From Heliocidaris tuberculata (lineage: Eukaryota > Echinodermata > Echinoidea > Camarodonta > Echinometridae): a stretch of DNA of 64,000 nt. The stretch is from assembly GCA_025618425.1 (NCBI GenBank), contig CM046833.1, positions 2,389,172 through 2,453,171 of the forward strand, given 5' to 3'. The notes below the pieces were generated by a model, which did no database searches, was not told the DNA's origin, and was given only the letters and a program-made list of their open reading frames with translations. Positions 24,083 to 35,090 of this stretch are shown here, one piece after another; position 1 is the stretch's first letter; each line of letters starts with the position of its first letter. A program made the translations under genes and the position numbers.

Positions 24083-24540
24083 AAGAAAAGATGAGAAAAG
24101 GCGGAAGTGAGAAGATTTGGTGAAAATGAACTTAGAGAAGGGGGGGGGGGGGAGGGATGAGAGAGAGAAAGAGAAAGAAAGAAAGTGAAGAATAAAGGTG
24201 TAAGTATATTGAATCAGTTCGGGTCAATTAAAATGGCCGAATTTTCAAGGTTCATAATTCTCTTTGAAAGGTATGTTCAAAAGGCTATAAGATTTACAAA
24301 CTTGGTAGCAATGCGAAAGAAAATTTAAGGATACCTCTTCCCCTACACCTAATATTTTATTCTTACTATCGATGCGCCGTCATTAGCCAAGTGATGAATA
24401 CATTAGCATACATGAATAAATTAAGCGGACTTGACCTTTCTTAATGCGCATGCGTGACACTGATCCACGTTTTTATTTTATTTGTGTGTAAAGCATATGC
24501 GCGGTAGGGAGCATCTTACAAAATGAATAATGCATAGGGG
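21135..24540. other. Right interior of the 6.5-kb element
   Basis: AT-rich, with TTA microsatellites (about 21553-21643), a GAT run (21797-21823), a G-run dispersed repeat at about 22000-22165, C runs near 22980, 23326, 23372 and 23563, and a GA run at about 24054-24075. The part at 23460-23600 belongs to a dispersed family with the phrase GAGCGACTTTT-GAGNGCTGGCGAGAC, also at 34410, 34600 and 38317. No protein is recognised. Confidence 0.6.
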
Positions 24541-25028
24541 CTTCGGGCGCGTTCAAATCGTGGCCAAATGTTACAGTGTAATGGCGGCCGCTTTAGGGGC
24601 TTGGTTTAAACCATGGTTTAAACTAAACCTCCTTTGTGAATTCGGGCCTTTGTGAGCAGTTGATGCGGCCGCACAACCAAAATTATGAGCCCTACACTCA
24701 AACACAGCTACGTGGGATACTGTGTATTGTGTTCGATCCCAGTGTATTCCTATGAAAATATACGTGATGTGATTTTTCATTTAAAAAAGGACATTATATT
24801 GATTGTCACATTAAATCGCCTAAAGAATTCTCAAGGATAAACTTGTTTTGCCTATTTCCACAGTTAATTTGCGGAAAAGACTTCATACTGCTAAATTCTT
24901 TCGGATGCTAAAAAATCCATAAAATTGTATTGAAACAGTACAGCGGCGGTGTTTTTTGCGAGCCCTAACATGGCCACCGGTCGCATCAATCGTAGAGGGC
25001 GTTGCTTTATCCACTGCAGAGCTATACA

Positions 25029-25180
25029 TACAGAGAGTTGCGACACAGGAGGTCGCTTCTTATTGGTCAGTCATTTCATGGAGCTTCAAATAGTTCCCTC
25101 CCATAGAAAATGTACGTGAGAGGGAACAACTGGGAGCTCCATGATCCGCCAAGTATTATGCGCGTGTCGCAACTCTCTCC
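25029..25180. mobile_element. Small foldback element
   Basis: CAGAGAGTTGCGACAC near the left pairs with GTGTCGCAACTCTCTC at the right, with an inner pair (GGAGCTTCAAATAGTTCCCTC and GAGGGAACAACTGGGAGCTCC, imperfect). About 150 bp, non-coding. Confidence 0.7.
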
Positions 25181-25198
25181 TTCAGTGCGCTCTGATCC

Positions 25199-25267
25199 GC
25201 TGGTTGAGATCGATGCTCCAGTCTTAGCGGAGAAGGCCTTCGTGGAATTGTCGTCATACGTGTAGGC
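25199..25267 (-). pseudogene. Copy A of receptor last exon, N-terminal part
   Basis: After an acceptor tactacag the minus strand reads AYTYDDNSTKAFSAKTGAS, matching AFMYDDDTSTKV at the start of the intact last exon at 40579. Its continuation lies at 18180, about 7 kb away across inserted elements. The flanks GAGATCGATG (25206) and CATCGATCTC (18169) are inverted copies of each other. Confidence 0.7.
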
Positions 25268-25432
25268 CTGTAGTAAAGTAGGAAATTACACAAAATATCA
25301 TAAACCAATGTTAAACCATCCAAGTGCAACTACTAGATAAGCAAAGTGCTATGCCGTTATGAAATAATTCTGGACACAAAGAATGTTTAGAAACAAAAAA
25401 CCAGGGGAAATCATCATAATAACAATACTCAC

Positions 25433-25470
25433 TTCCTCACAAGGATGGTCCGGTGATGCATATGTGAAAT
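25433..25470 (-). pseudogene. Copy A of receptor exon 15, acceptor lost
   Basis: A 38-nt block with the same length and donor (gtgagtattg) as exon 15 of the intact gene (40935-40972), reading FTYASPDHPCEE versus STYAIPDQPRDR. The acceptor dinucleotide is GC here, where the intact copy has AG, so normal splicing is not expected. Confidence 0.72.
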
Positions 25471-28171
25471 GCGTCATGTTACAAAATTAAGGAATTGATA
25501 TTTTACAATTCTATCAGTTCAGTTGTGTTGGCAGGCGACTAACGACATCATATGAAGTACAGAATCCTTTAACAATGTGGGGGGGGGGGGCGTTTTTCCG
25601 AAGGTTAGTTTTTTCCGAAGGTTTTATTTTCATAAATCTCCCATAGCAGCCCAAAATACCTGGGGAGGATTTTACTAACGCTTGCAATGCATCGTTAACC
25701 CTTCGTAAGGGCTTGAACCCATCGCCCGGGCCTGAATCCATCGCCCGTGGACGATGGGTTGCTTTTCGATTTCACAAAGCTCCTGCGAAGGGTTCAACCT
25801 TCGCAAACCCATCGCAACGCAGCGGATGCTAGAAGGGTGATCGTAGACTCATCGTTGAGCTGCGATGGGTTCAAAAAGTTAACTTCCTGTCCCAACGGAA
25901 CATATGGCGCGAAATCCTTTGCAAGTTGAATTCGCTTTATTTGTTTTTATTGTGTGTTTTAAACATTTCTCACTCATTTGTTGCTCGCATTCTGGTCAAG
26001 ATAGAACGTTCTTTTTTCTTTTTTTTATAAAAAGGCCATACTTTTCAACAACTTCCTGCTTTTAATTATCTTTTAGACGAAATGCTTGTAATTTTTTTGA
26101 AACATCTTTAATTTTTTTTGTATTTTTAATTCATTATTTTTTTTTTTATGTAGGGCCTATTATTCGTTAATTGATTATCATTGCAATAATCTTTTTATTT
26201 TTGTGGTGGGGGAACAAATAAATTTAAATCATTTTGGGGATGTGCGCATCCCCCCCCCCCCCCCCCCCCCCGTCCTCAAGAAAAAGGAATATGGTAACTT
26301 TGAGAAAATGTTTGCACACTGTGGAACTCTTTCTTCTGTCCCTCTCTATTTCACCGATTTTTGTATTCAAATTAACTCATGAATACATTACTTGCTTTCT
26401 CCATTTCACTTACCCGCCATTCCTTTCTTTTTTCTTCTCTCTCTCTTCTCATTACTCGACCTTTCTTCTCTCCCTCTCTTACTATCTCGATATATAAGTC
26501 TACACCCCCTGTTCTTGAATCATTCATTTCTTTCACTCTTACTACTTCTCTCTCTCTCTATCTTATAGCTTTGAAATATGATATTATGTATAAATCCCTT
26601 TATTTCTCAGCACATTAATGTTACTCTAAGAATTTCAAATTTTTAAGACATACTACAAATCTCATGAGTATAAACATATATGAAATACAAATCCAACTGC
26701 CACTGTCTTGTCAATAAAAGTCTACAGCTCCACATGGATTTTATTAGTTAATGATCAAAGAAGTATTATACAAAGTGACTGAAAAAAAAATCAAACTATT
26801 TCCTGACTCTGATATTTACATAACAGTTGCTTGGCGGAAATTGCAATGAAAGTGTTGTTGATCCCAACTCAATCTCATCCAATCTAAAGTAACAAGAATT
26901 TGCAATTAACATAGACATAGGCGTACGGGCACATTTTCGGGGAGGGGGGGGGGGGAGGGGGGCTGATGATTCTTGCCAGTATATCAACTTACTAATTTCT
27001 ATATTTTTTGATCGAGCGAAGCGAGCGAGCAGAAAAATTTGACACTTTTTGGAGTGAAAATTCTGCCCAAATATCGGCACTTTCAAAATCCTCAGGGAAG
27101 CTGCAGCCACATAGCCCCCCCCCCCCCCCCCCCCCCCCCTCATAAGCGTATGAATTCGGATTAAATCAATATGATTTTCAGTGAATTTATAGACAAATTT
27201 CAATTGGCTGTTTTATTTTTAACATCAAAACAGTGCATGTAGCATATTTAGATGAAGATACGATTCCCAAAAGGAACTATGCCATATTGAATATACATAT
27301 ATAATCCAAAATAAATTTTCATTATGCATTTTGAGAATTCTACAACTTAACAGGCTGTCAGTAGAATATGGTTGATATATAGAGATGTAGCATTACTCGT
27401 GTCATATGACACTATTGGCCTAAGTGGATGTCTAATATAACAGACAAGTGGGTTAATCATGCACAAATTAGCATTGACAAATTAGCATTGACATCAACAT
27501 TATACAAAATTTTAATGACAGTAGTTATATTTTGAAAAAAATAACACCTTAATTACTACTTATCACAGCCAAATTCTAAGGAAACTTGTAGAATAGCATT
27601 AAAAAGAGCAGGCCAGTATTAATGCAATTTAATAAATAAGTAAACATCATGGAAATAAATTAAACTTCATGAACAACAGAATGTCACCTTTATCAAATAT
27701 ACAAGAAGAAAAAAAAACAGGAAACAGGAAAGAGAAGTAGCAGAAATTCCAGATGGCATTCAGTAAGTTCCTCATATTCTTTGGGTATAAAGAAATCCAG
27801 TTTGGTATTTCAATATTAATATTTACATTACAAACAATGATTGCAATCAGAGGCATCACAAGCGGCAATATAATAGTTGGGGGAGTGGTGGGCTAAGGGG
27901 CAAGGAAAATCATGGGGGGGGGGGGGGCACACAGTGGCAGAGCAAGGATTATTTCACTACTAAAATTGGACTCCTGTCCCCTCTTCTCATGCCTGGTGCC
28001 TGGTGCAAGATCTGTTTGCCATTAATTATATCTCTCCAAATTAATCCTAACTGTACGTGTACCCCAACTCACTGAACATCGACATGTTGGATGTGTAATC
28101 GCCCCTAAAATTAAACTGTTATGCTCCTCTCCTTGTATATTTTCTAACATATGATTGTATCAGTAACTGTT

Positions 28172-28586
28172 TTAACCCTTTCAAGACAATTGACCACATT
28201 GTGTGGTTTGGCTCAATAACTTTTGATTAAGAGCTCTAAAAAATATACCAGATGCATGAGTAGAAAGAGCAAATTTTCTACACACACTATGTCCATTTTT
28301 ATTGCATAACCATATTGCGCTTGATGCCAGGAATTTTAAAAACGAGAATAAACTTTGAGATCCTTAAATTGGCAACATATTGAGAGGTTCAAAATCATTG
28401 TTTTTTCATCAAAATTGGCAATTTTTAAAACTTTACGGCAAATTCCTAACCATGTATATTTTTTTTCAAAGACATTACAAGTTATTCGAACTATGTACCA
28501 CTAAAAGAAAATATTATTGTTGCCAATTTGAAGAACAAAATGTGATCAATTTAACCCTTAAATAATTCCTGTCCTGAAAGGGTTAA
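28172..28586. mobile_element. TTAA-flanked MITE, 415 bp
   Basis: Inverted ends CCCTTTCARGAC lie directly inside TTAA at 28172-28175 and 28583-28586. Inside the ends, further inverted similarity is weak. Piggybac-like target choice is inferred from TTAA. Confidence 0.7.
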
Positions 28587-28789
28587 TAGTGTTCTGCACA
28601 AAAGACAATCATTTATTGAAACACAATATAATCATAATTAAAAGTTTTACCACTAGCCCGCATCCAAACTACAATAGGATCAGAGGCGTCTGTTGATTTC
28701 TTGAAATTCCATTGATCCCTTGTAATGTGATAAAAAAAAACCCTCAATTCTCATCTTTTTAGTGTCATCATCATCTTGTCAATTGGTAG

Positions 28790-28868
28790 GTGATGCATCT
28801 CATGCATTTCTTTCTTTGCTGCTTTCATCTTCTTTCCTTCTGTTCCTCCTTCCTTCTTGGAATTCATG
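28790..28868 (-). other. Lys-rich coding-like stretch in the 5.9-kb element
   Basis: After an acceptor-like ttttactag the minus strand reads MNSKKEGGTEGKKMKAAKKE and continues for about 15 codons to a stop. It may be a relic of an element-encoded protein. No family is recognised. Confidence 0.25.
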
Positions 28869-29109
28869 ATCTAGTAAAAAGTGAAGAAAAAGACATGTAA
28901 TTATGATTTTCCTTAATTTCCAGTCAAAATTAAAAAGAGGAAAGACGAAGCTGTGTATCTTAACATTGAAATTGGTCCATCAATTATCTTTATTTTCAAA
29001 GTAGAAAAGGATGTAAGCCCGCTTTTAGGATTTTCAAAATGTAAAAAAACTTGATAGACAAATTATTGGATTGAAACATGAAAAGCTCTTACAGACAAGC
29101 GGTGTTTAA

Positions 29110-29148
<39 letters not shown>

Positions 29149-29829
29149 CTGAAAGGCTTGGGAGAGTAGGATCAATACAAGGAAATTTTTTTTTTTTTAA
29201 TGCAGAGGTATACATTTAAGATGCATATTTAGCTTGTCTTATGTTTCTAGAACACTGAATATACAAAACAAAACACAATAGCAATAGTTATAACAAAAAT
29301 GAAGATTTGAAAAGTGGATATTCCATATGTGACTATATCCTACCTTCCAATAGGTATCCTCTCTACCCTCCAGTTGCGATGTCTGCAGTTTCGCCTCATG
29401 CACATATATTGTTGAACTTGAATGTATTCTCCACCTATTTATTGCAAAAGTCAAGTGACAGAAAGAAAGAAAAATTAGGGGGCAGGGTGATTTGGGGTGG
29501 GATTTTGTTGTTGTTGTTGATCATCTTCACTTGTTTGACATAGCATATTATACATAGTCTTGACTCTAGAAAAGCTTGTGGGGCGGGGGGGGGGGTGATA
29601 TTCAAATATGATTTCGATATCAAGCATATTAAGCAACAACAAAAAGCTTTGATATAATTCTTGGTGTCAATTTAGTATATCAATTGTGTACACACTTAGA
29701 TTTTCTTAGTTTCAAACTATCTGAAACTGAGGAGTCCATGTAGACATGCCATGTGCAAATGACAACGTAAATTAAAATACAAACATAGACCTACCTGTTT
29801 TATTCCAGCTATATCAGAATTTCTTGACA

Positions 29830-29985
29830 ATTTCGTTCAAGTCCTGCACTCTCTTCAGCATTTTCTCATAACTCCTGTCACTTCTTCCTCTGAGGCAGCA
29901 TCTTCATCTTCTTCCATCCTCACAAGTAAAGATGAGACCTTTGGAATATGCAAGGTTACACAGAGCTCTCATGCTAGTCTGACTT
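29830..29985 (-). other. Coding-like relic in the 5.9-kb element
   Basis: After an acceptor ttactttcag the minus strand reads SQTSMRALCNLAYSKG in one frame, then after a break RSYEKMLKRVQDLNEIVKKF in the same direction. An AATAAA follows. It looks like an eroded terminal exon with coiled-coil-like character. No family is recognised. Confidence 0.25.
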
Positions 29986-31260
29986 CTGAAAGTAAAAAAA
30001 AAATATGGAGTAGATCTATTAGTTAGTAATTCAATGTGGTGTGAATTTTTTTTTGGGGGGGGGGGCTTAAGGAGATTTTTCTTTCTGAGTTTCATCGGTC
30101 TGAAAAATCAGTTGGACTTACAGAAGAATGAACGAACAAAATGAACATGGCTTATGATTTATTTTTTAAAATCCAGCTAGAGTCTATAAAATGCAAATGT
30201 ACATGTAGATCAGACCATACTGAACAAGAAATTCCAAAGAACTAAAAAAACAAAGTCAAAGCAAGTAAGTTAAACTTAGACTCAGACTCAGAGCACAGAC
30301 ACAGTCTCAGACAATTCACCCAGTTGGGAGCCAGACTAAATCAATGTAAGAAAGGATAAGTCTAGGAAAGTATGAGAATACACCAGACGGTAGCCTGTAT
30401 TATAGTGAAGAAGAAGAAGCTAGACCCTGTTAGACCTCAAATTAGATCTAACAATGTTAGTCTAGTTAACACTGCTGGTTCTAAACATGCCCATGATCCT
30501 AAATATAACGTTAGATGCAACAGTTCTAACTTAACCGTTAACGTTAGATTCTAATCTACATCTAGAATAGATCTAAGTTAATCCTAACGAGTAAGTTAGA
30601 CCTAACTTAGATCGACTAGGTCTAGATCTACTTGACCCTATTTCCAGGTTGTTGTTTTTTAGATAAAGGAATTTATAAATAACTTTTGTTAGTCACAGTC
30701 TTACTCTGTCTTACTCTTACGTTACTCCTAGTCCTATGTTAGACTTGTCTTAGACTAAGTTAGATCTATTTTGATTTTTATGATTATATATAGGGGTCTA
30801 TTTTGTATTTTTAAAAAGTGTTAAAGATTTAAACCATTGAAATTCTGGCCTAATCGTGGAATAAGTCCCCTCTCTTTCAGTGTGTACACACACACTTGCG
30901 TGTTGTGTCTATATTGAGGGGGAATGAAGTCCCCATAGCATTGCACGCAATAAACCGATAGTGTGCGGAGTGAATGAGGGGCCGGGGGACCTATTTCACG
31001 ATATCGCCGAAATTCTATTAATAAACTAAGGTAATTCAATCCAATTCTTCTCCATTTCGATTCCACACAAACACGTAGACTACCGCTCTGCGACATCTAA
31101 CGTAGATAGCAAAGCAATGCGGTTCTTCTCTACGGCACAGTTCGCATCGCTAGCACCGCGACACCGCCATGAGCAATGACAATAACAACGCTGTAAACTC
31201 CTGCGTAGATAAATACTTATCAAAATCTTCAACAGAATGTGTACTTGTAGATTGACTTAC

Positions 31261-31293
31261 CTTACTGACATTATGATAGTCGTTAACATCCAT
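31261..31293 (-). other. Possible first coding exon of an element-borne gene
   Basis: The minus strand has ATG followed by DVNDYHNVSK and a consensus donor (aag|gtaagtc), about 250 bp inside the right end of the 5.9-kb element. A frame-compatible acceptor near 30099 would add TDETQKEKSP before a stop. The position fits the 5' end of a transposon gene, but the call rests on splice signals only. Confidence 0.3.
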
Positions 31294-31541
31294 TTTGGTG
31301 AAGTTAAGAACAAAAATCACTTAAAAATCACCATTGATCGCACACAAATCCCGCGGGCTAAATGATGGCTAAAATTGACCCCATCCTCGTTCAAGAAGTA
31401 TTTTTCGAATAAAAATGCATCGTTGCTGCGACGGGTTTTGTGAAATCCACTGAAACAACTCCACGCAGCTGCGATGAGAAGGGTTCGAACGATGGGTCTT
31501 GCGATTAATCGCTCGTGAATGTTAGTGAAATCCTCCCCAGG

Positions 31542-31630
31542 TGGTATTGATATATTCCTCACTGTAAAACTAAGAGGTTGATAAGAGCTGTTGGAGGAGT
31601 CGTGCGTGACAGTATTAGATGTGACTTCTT
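31542..31630 (-). pseudogene. Copy A of receptor exon 14, truncated
   Basis: Behind an intact acceptor (cttttcatttcag-like) the minus strand reads EVTSNTVTHDSSNSSYQPLS, matching PVTSDTVTQSSSSWYQPLT of exon 14 in the intact receptor. The exon ends abruptly at the inverted repeat of the 5.9-kb element, and its second half is not found on the other side. Confidence 0.75.
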
Positions 31631-31699
31631 CTGAAATGAAAGAAAAATTGTGAGTTCATATTTCATTAACTGCCAACTTAGGAAAATTTCTAAATTTCA

Positions 31700-31990
31700 T
31701 TAGATTAATTCAATTCAATTCAATTTAATGACATTTATTTCCAACTTTCCAATATAAGTGTACAAAGTAACAAATGAACAAAATAATGCACATGTATTTT
31801 TAACAAATATGAGACAAAATATACATTCATGTCGTATATAATAGTTGGAGGACATGCCTGTGAAAACAAAAACAAAAATGGGGCGAGGGTGCCCTTGGGC
31901 GTGTGAGTACATAACAAATATATAAAATGGAATTAACTACACATGTACAAAACAGAAAAAAAAGATAACATTCCTAGATTGCTGAGCTTG
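31700..31990 (-). mobile_element. 3' end of a non-LTR retrotransposon with (TTGAA)n tail
   Basis: On the minus strand the segment ends in AAATGTCATTAAATTGAATTG repeats (shortened), the pentanucleotide tail seen on some CR1/L2-like elements. It is 5'-truncated and non-coding, and lies in sequence otherwise homologous to the intron at 43160-43300. Confidence 0.5.
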
Positions 31991-32039
31991 ATTAGAGAAA
32001 AAAAAGAGGGGGAAGGGGGGAGAGGAATAGGAGGTGCAA

Positions 32040-32520
32040 AATGAAGTAAAGTCACTTAGATAAGATTAACATTCGGTTACAAAAAAATTCTATCAAAGGT
32101 ACGCAGTTCTAATTTGTGGTATACAAAACAGAAAACCAGTGTATGTAGCCCTAGGATTCGACAGGCTTTCATGAAAAGTTGAAGGTAGCATTGTTATCGA
32201 TTCATCACTGTCGTTCATTTTCGGACACTGATTTGTATCAATATTTAACTTTTAAAACAGTAAGGTTATCATTTTTAGATATATTATTGAGGCCTAGCAT
32301 TTCTATTTCTTGTTCCTTTGCAAAATAAAATATTGATGTTGCATGTCCAACAAAGGAAAAAAGGCATTACAGTAGGTCAAATTGTGTTACTTGCTTAAGT
32401 TTCAAAATGCAAACATTAATGAAAGGTTTCAGCATTATCATGATTATAGGATAAGTACTGATCATTATACCGCACACTAAGATTCTAGGCCTCCAATTTG
32501 TCAAAGCTGCATGCATGACA
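32040..32520 (-). other. Copy A intron, paralogous to about 43280-43650
   Basis: Phrases such as TTTCATGAAAA-TGAA, TAGCATTGTTAT and GAACACTGATTTGTATC (or close variants) occur in the same order in both places. This marks the upstream limit of the recognisable A/B duplication. Confidence 0.7.
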
Positions 32521-32899
32521 TTCGCTATTGACTTTAGGGCAGTATAGCGAAAAATATTGTCGGACATAGTTCTACTTGCGCGTAGGCCTACAATGCAAGG
32601 ACGCAATAAAAGCGCATAAAGTTAACAATGGATAGGCGCAGTGAGACTGCGCACTGATGGTTGATTGGTTAATTTCCCTGGAAATAAATTTATTTTGATA
32701 GTCAGATTTTGTCAAAATATCTCTTTTGGAGAATACGCACGCAGGATGTTGCGTATAAAACAAATACTGCCTGCTTATTGTTCGGGTGACGGTTAAAACC
32801 ATAGCTCCCAGGTGATTTCGACTTAGGCTCGGGGCCCAGTACAGAGCTTCGAGATCACCTTGGGAAACAGATTTAACCCAACTCTTCAAAGTAGTCAAC

Positions 32900-34240
32900 G
32901 AACAAAAAGGGTGAGAGGGAAGGGGAAACAGAAATATTAGGGGAAAAATCAGGAGATACACAGAAATAGAGAGAAAATAGAGAAAGAGAAAGGGGAAATG
33001 AACAAAAGAAAGGGGAGCGAAGAAAGAGGGATGTATCAAATAAAGATATTAAACAGACGGAGATGACCGAAATAAAGAAATCAACCGAAGAAACACAAGA
33101 AAGAATTTTTTAAAAGTAATTTCACATCCAGCAGACTAAAAGGGGGAGAGCAAATATGAAAGAAACAAGGAAAATGAAGGGAGAAAGATATGTACAAACA
33201 ACAAGACAAGAAAATAGACAGGAACAAACTAGGAATGGTGAGAAAGAGAAAGTATAAGAAAAGGAAAGAAATAAAGAGTCCCTTAAAGAATGATAAACGA
33301 GAAAGCAAAAACATGAAAGAAAGAAAAGTCTAGAGTGGCGTGAAAAGGAAGGGTGAAAAAATTAACATGAAAGAAATTAGGAACAAAAAACAAGCAAGTA
33401 GTGAAAACTGACAATTATAAAGAAAGAAAGGTTAAACAACAAATTTAAAGAACAATTTAAAGGTAGAAGATATAAGAATAGAAAGATTAAAAGGGGATTG
33501 ATATAATAAAGGTAATATCATACATGTATAACAAAGATTGCAGAAAAAGAAGGAATGAAAAAGAAAAAGAAATGAGAAAAAGAAAAAGGAGGAATAACAA
33601 ATCAAATAAAGATTGAGACATGACAATGTAAGAAAGAAATAAAATGAATATGAATAAAGAGAATATTGTAATTATACATCAAAAAGGGAAAAAAAACAGA
33701 GAATTTTTTTTCTAAGGTAAATGAAAGGTATTAAAAATCAAATAATGGCTGAAATAAAGAGAAATCACAGAAATATATAAAGACAAATTGGGAATAGTAT
33801 AAGAAGAGGTAACAAAGAGAAAAGGTGCGAAAGGAACAGAATGTAAAAAATAAATAAATCAGGAGAATACAGCAAATACGGAGAATAAAATAAATAAGGA
33901 GAAAACAATAAAGAATACCTAAAAATTACACCATTAAAAAAAGATGAAGGAAGAAGTGGAAATGAAAAGGAACAAGAAATACAAAAGAAACATAGATTTT
34001 TAAAAAAGGAGGAGAAAATATAGAAAAAATATGAAATGTATAACAAAAAAAATTGGCTGATATAAAGATCAGAAAAAAGCAAAGGGAACAAAATAATTGA
34101 AGGAAGAAGGGAAATCAATAAAAAAAAGGGGGGGAAGTGGAGTATAATATAAGAACCCCCCCCCCCCCCGATTAAAGAAAAAACCAAAGAAAGAAAGATA
34201 GAAAGCATATAAAGAAAAAGAAATACCATTCGCGTAATGA
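32900..34240. repeat. Purine-rich (plus strand) tract, about 1.3 kb
   Basis: The plus strand is almost wholly A and G, in motifs such as AAAGAAAG and GGAGAAA without a fixed period. The long minus-strand frames here (for example 33765-34448) are by-products of the pyrimidine-rich complement and encode only F/L/S/I-rich sequence. Confidence 0.85.
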
Positions 34241-34259
34241 TTTCCGCGTGCTGCTTTCC

Positions 34260-34660
34260 GTCTAGTACACTAGCGTTACCAAGGGGGGGGGGGGCAGACT
34301 GCCCCCCTGACAACTTTTGACAGAAAATTTTTTTTCGCCCCCTTTTAGACCTTTTTTTTTTTGACCCTTGAAATTTTGGACCCCATAAAATATGAACCCC
34401 CCCCCCCCCCGAGAGCGACTTTTGGAGGGCTGGCGAGACGAAAAACAATCGGACCTACCTTTTCTGAATTTTTCCCTTTTGTGTGTGTGTTTGTTTGTTG
34501 TTGTTGGTTTTTTTTTTTTTTTTTTTTTTTTTTGGGGGGGGGGGGGGGTCTTGTCAGATAATTATTGAGCAAAACATCTCATACCCCCCCCCCCCTCCCA
34601 GTGAGCGACCTATTTGAGGGCTGGCCGAAAAAAAAAAAATTGTCCGCACTACCCACGCAT
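34260..34660. repeat. C/G-run dispersed repeats
   Basis: Two tandem fragments share the phrase GAGCGAC-N(6)-GAGGGCTGGC after a C run (near 34410 and 34600), with T and G runs between. The same family is at 23470 and 38317. Confidence 0.75.
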
Positions 34661-34952
34661 GCACGCAGGTCGACGTTTTGTCTGCAAGTCTATGTCCGCA
34701 CATCAGATACGTTGGTTAGCAAAACCAAATTCCCGCAAATCGTGATAAGCGACAGTTTGCATGATGTTCATTGTGACGTCATCAGGAAGCTGTGTGGTGT
34801 AATTTCTTTCGGAAATGATAGATATTAAATCGAATGTAGAGGTAAAAACTGAGAACTAAAAAAACAAAAATATCAAGAAATTTGTCACTTTACGTCGGTT
34901 CTCTAAATCAGCGACGATGTGCATATTGAAAAGTTCAGATTTTCAGATTTCA

Positions 34953-35090
34953 GGGGAGCGTTTCATGAAAGGATTTGTCGGATATTTTATCCGACAAGTG
35001 TTATAAGCTACTGAAATCCTTGCATCTGATTGGCTGAGAGCAAATTTGTCAGTTAAAATCACTGGCAAAACGCTTGATGAAACGCTCCCC
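34953..35090. mobile_element. 138-bp foldback MITE, second copy
   Basis: Inverted ends GGGGAGCGTTTCATGAAAGG (right end with a small change). The interior segment TGCATCTGATTGGCTGAGAG is in the opposite orientation to the copy at 3545-3683. It abuts the 3' end of the retrotransposon at 35091. Confidence 0.85.

Larger units (their letters stand above)
18181..24649. mobile_element. 6.5-kb element with GGCCCGAATTCACAAAGGAG terminal inverted repeats
   Basis: The ends are inverted copies of GGCCCGAATTCACAAAGGAG, and homology between the two ends continues inward (the phrases GGTTTAAACCATGG and AATGAATAATGCATA occur inverted on both sides). The 213-bp MITE at 53039-53252 consists of this element's left 180 bp joined to its right tip, as expected for an internal-deletion derivative. 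No intact transposase is seen. It contains a nested foldback and a PIF-like MITE (20222-21134). No target duplication is clear. Confidence 0.75.
25659..31541. mobile_element. 5.9-kb element with CTGGGGAGGATTTYACTAAC terminal inverted repeats
   Basis: The left end (25660-25679) and right end (31521-31540) are inverted copies. Both ends carry multiple subterminal copies of CCCATCG and CGATGGG in both orientations, of the kind used as transposase-binding sites. It sits inside copy A of receptor exon 14. The interior holds C runs, AG and AC repeats, a TTAA-flanked MITE (28172-28586) and small minus-strand coding-like pieces, but no intact transposase is recognised. No clear target duplication is seen. 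Confidence 0.6.

Noticed and set aside
32572..34448. Long minus-strand frames rich in F, L, S and I
   Set aside because: They are the complement of a plus-strand purine tract. No motifs, no splice context and no paralogue.
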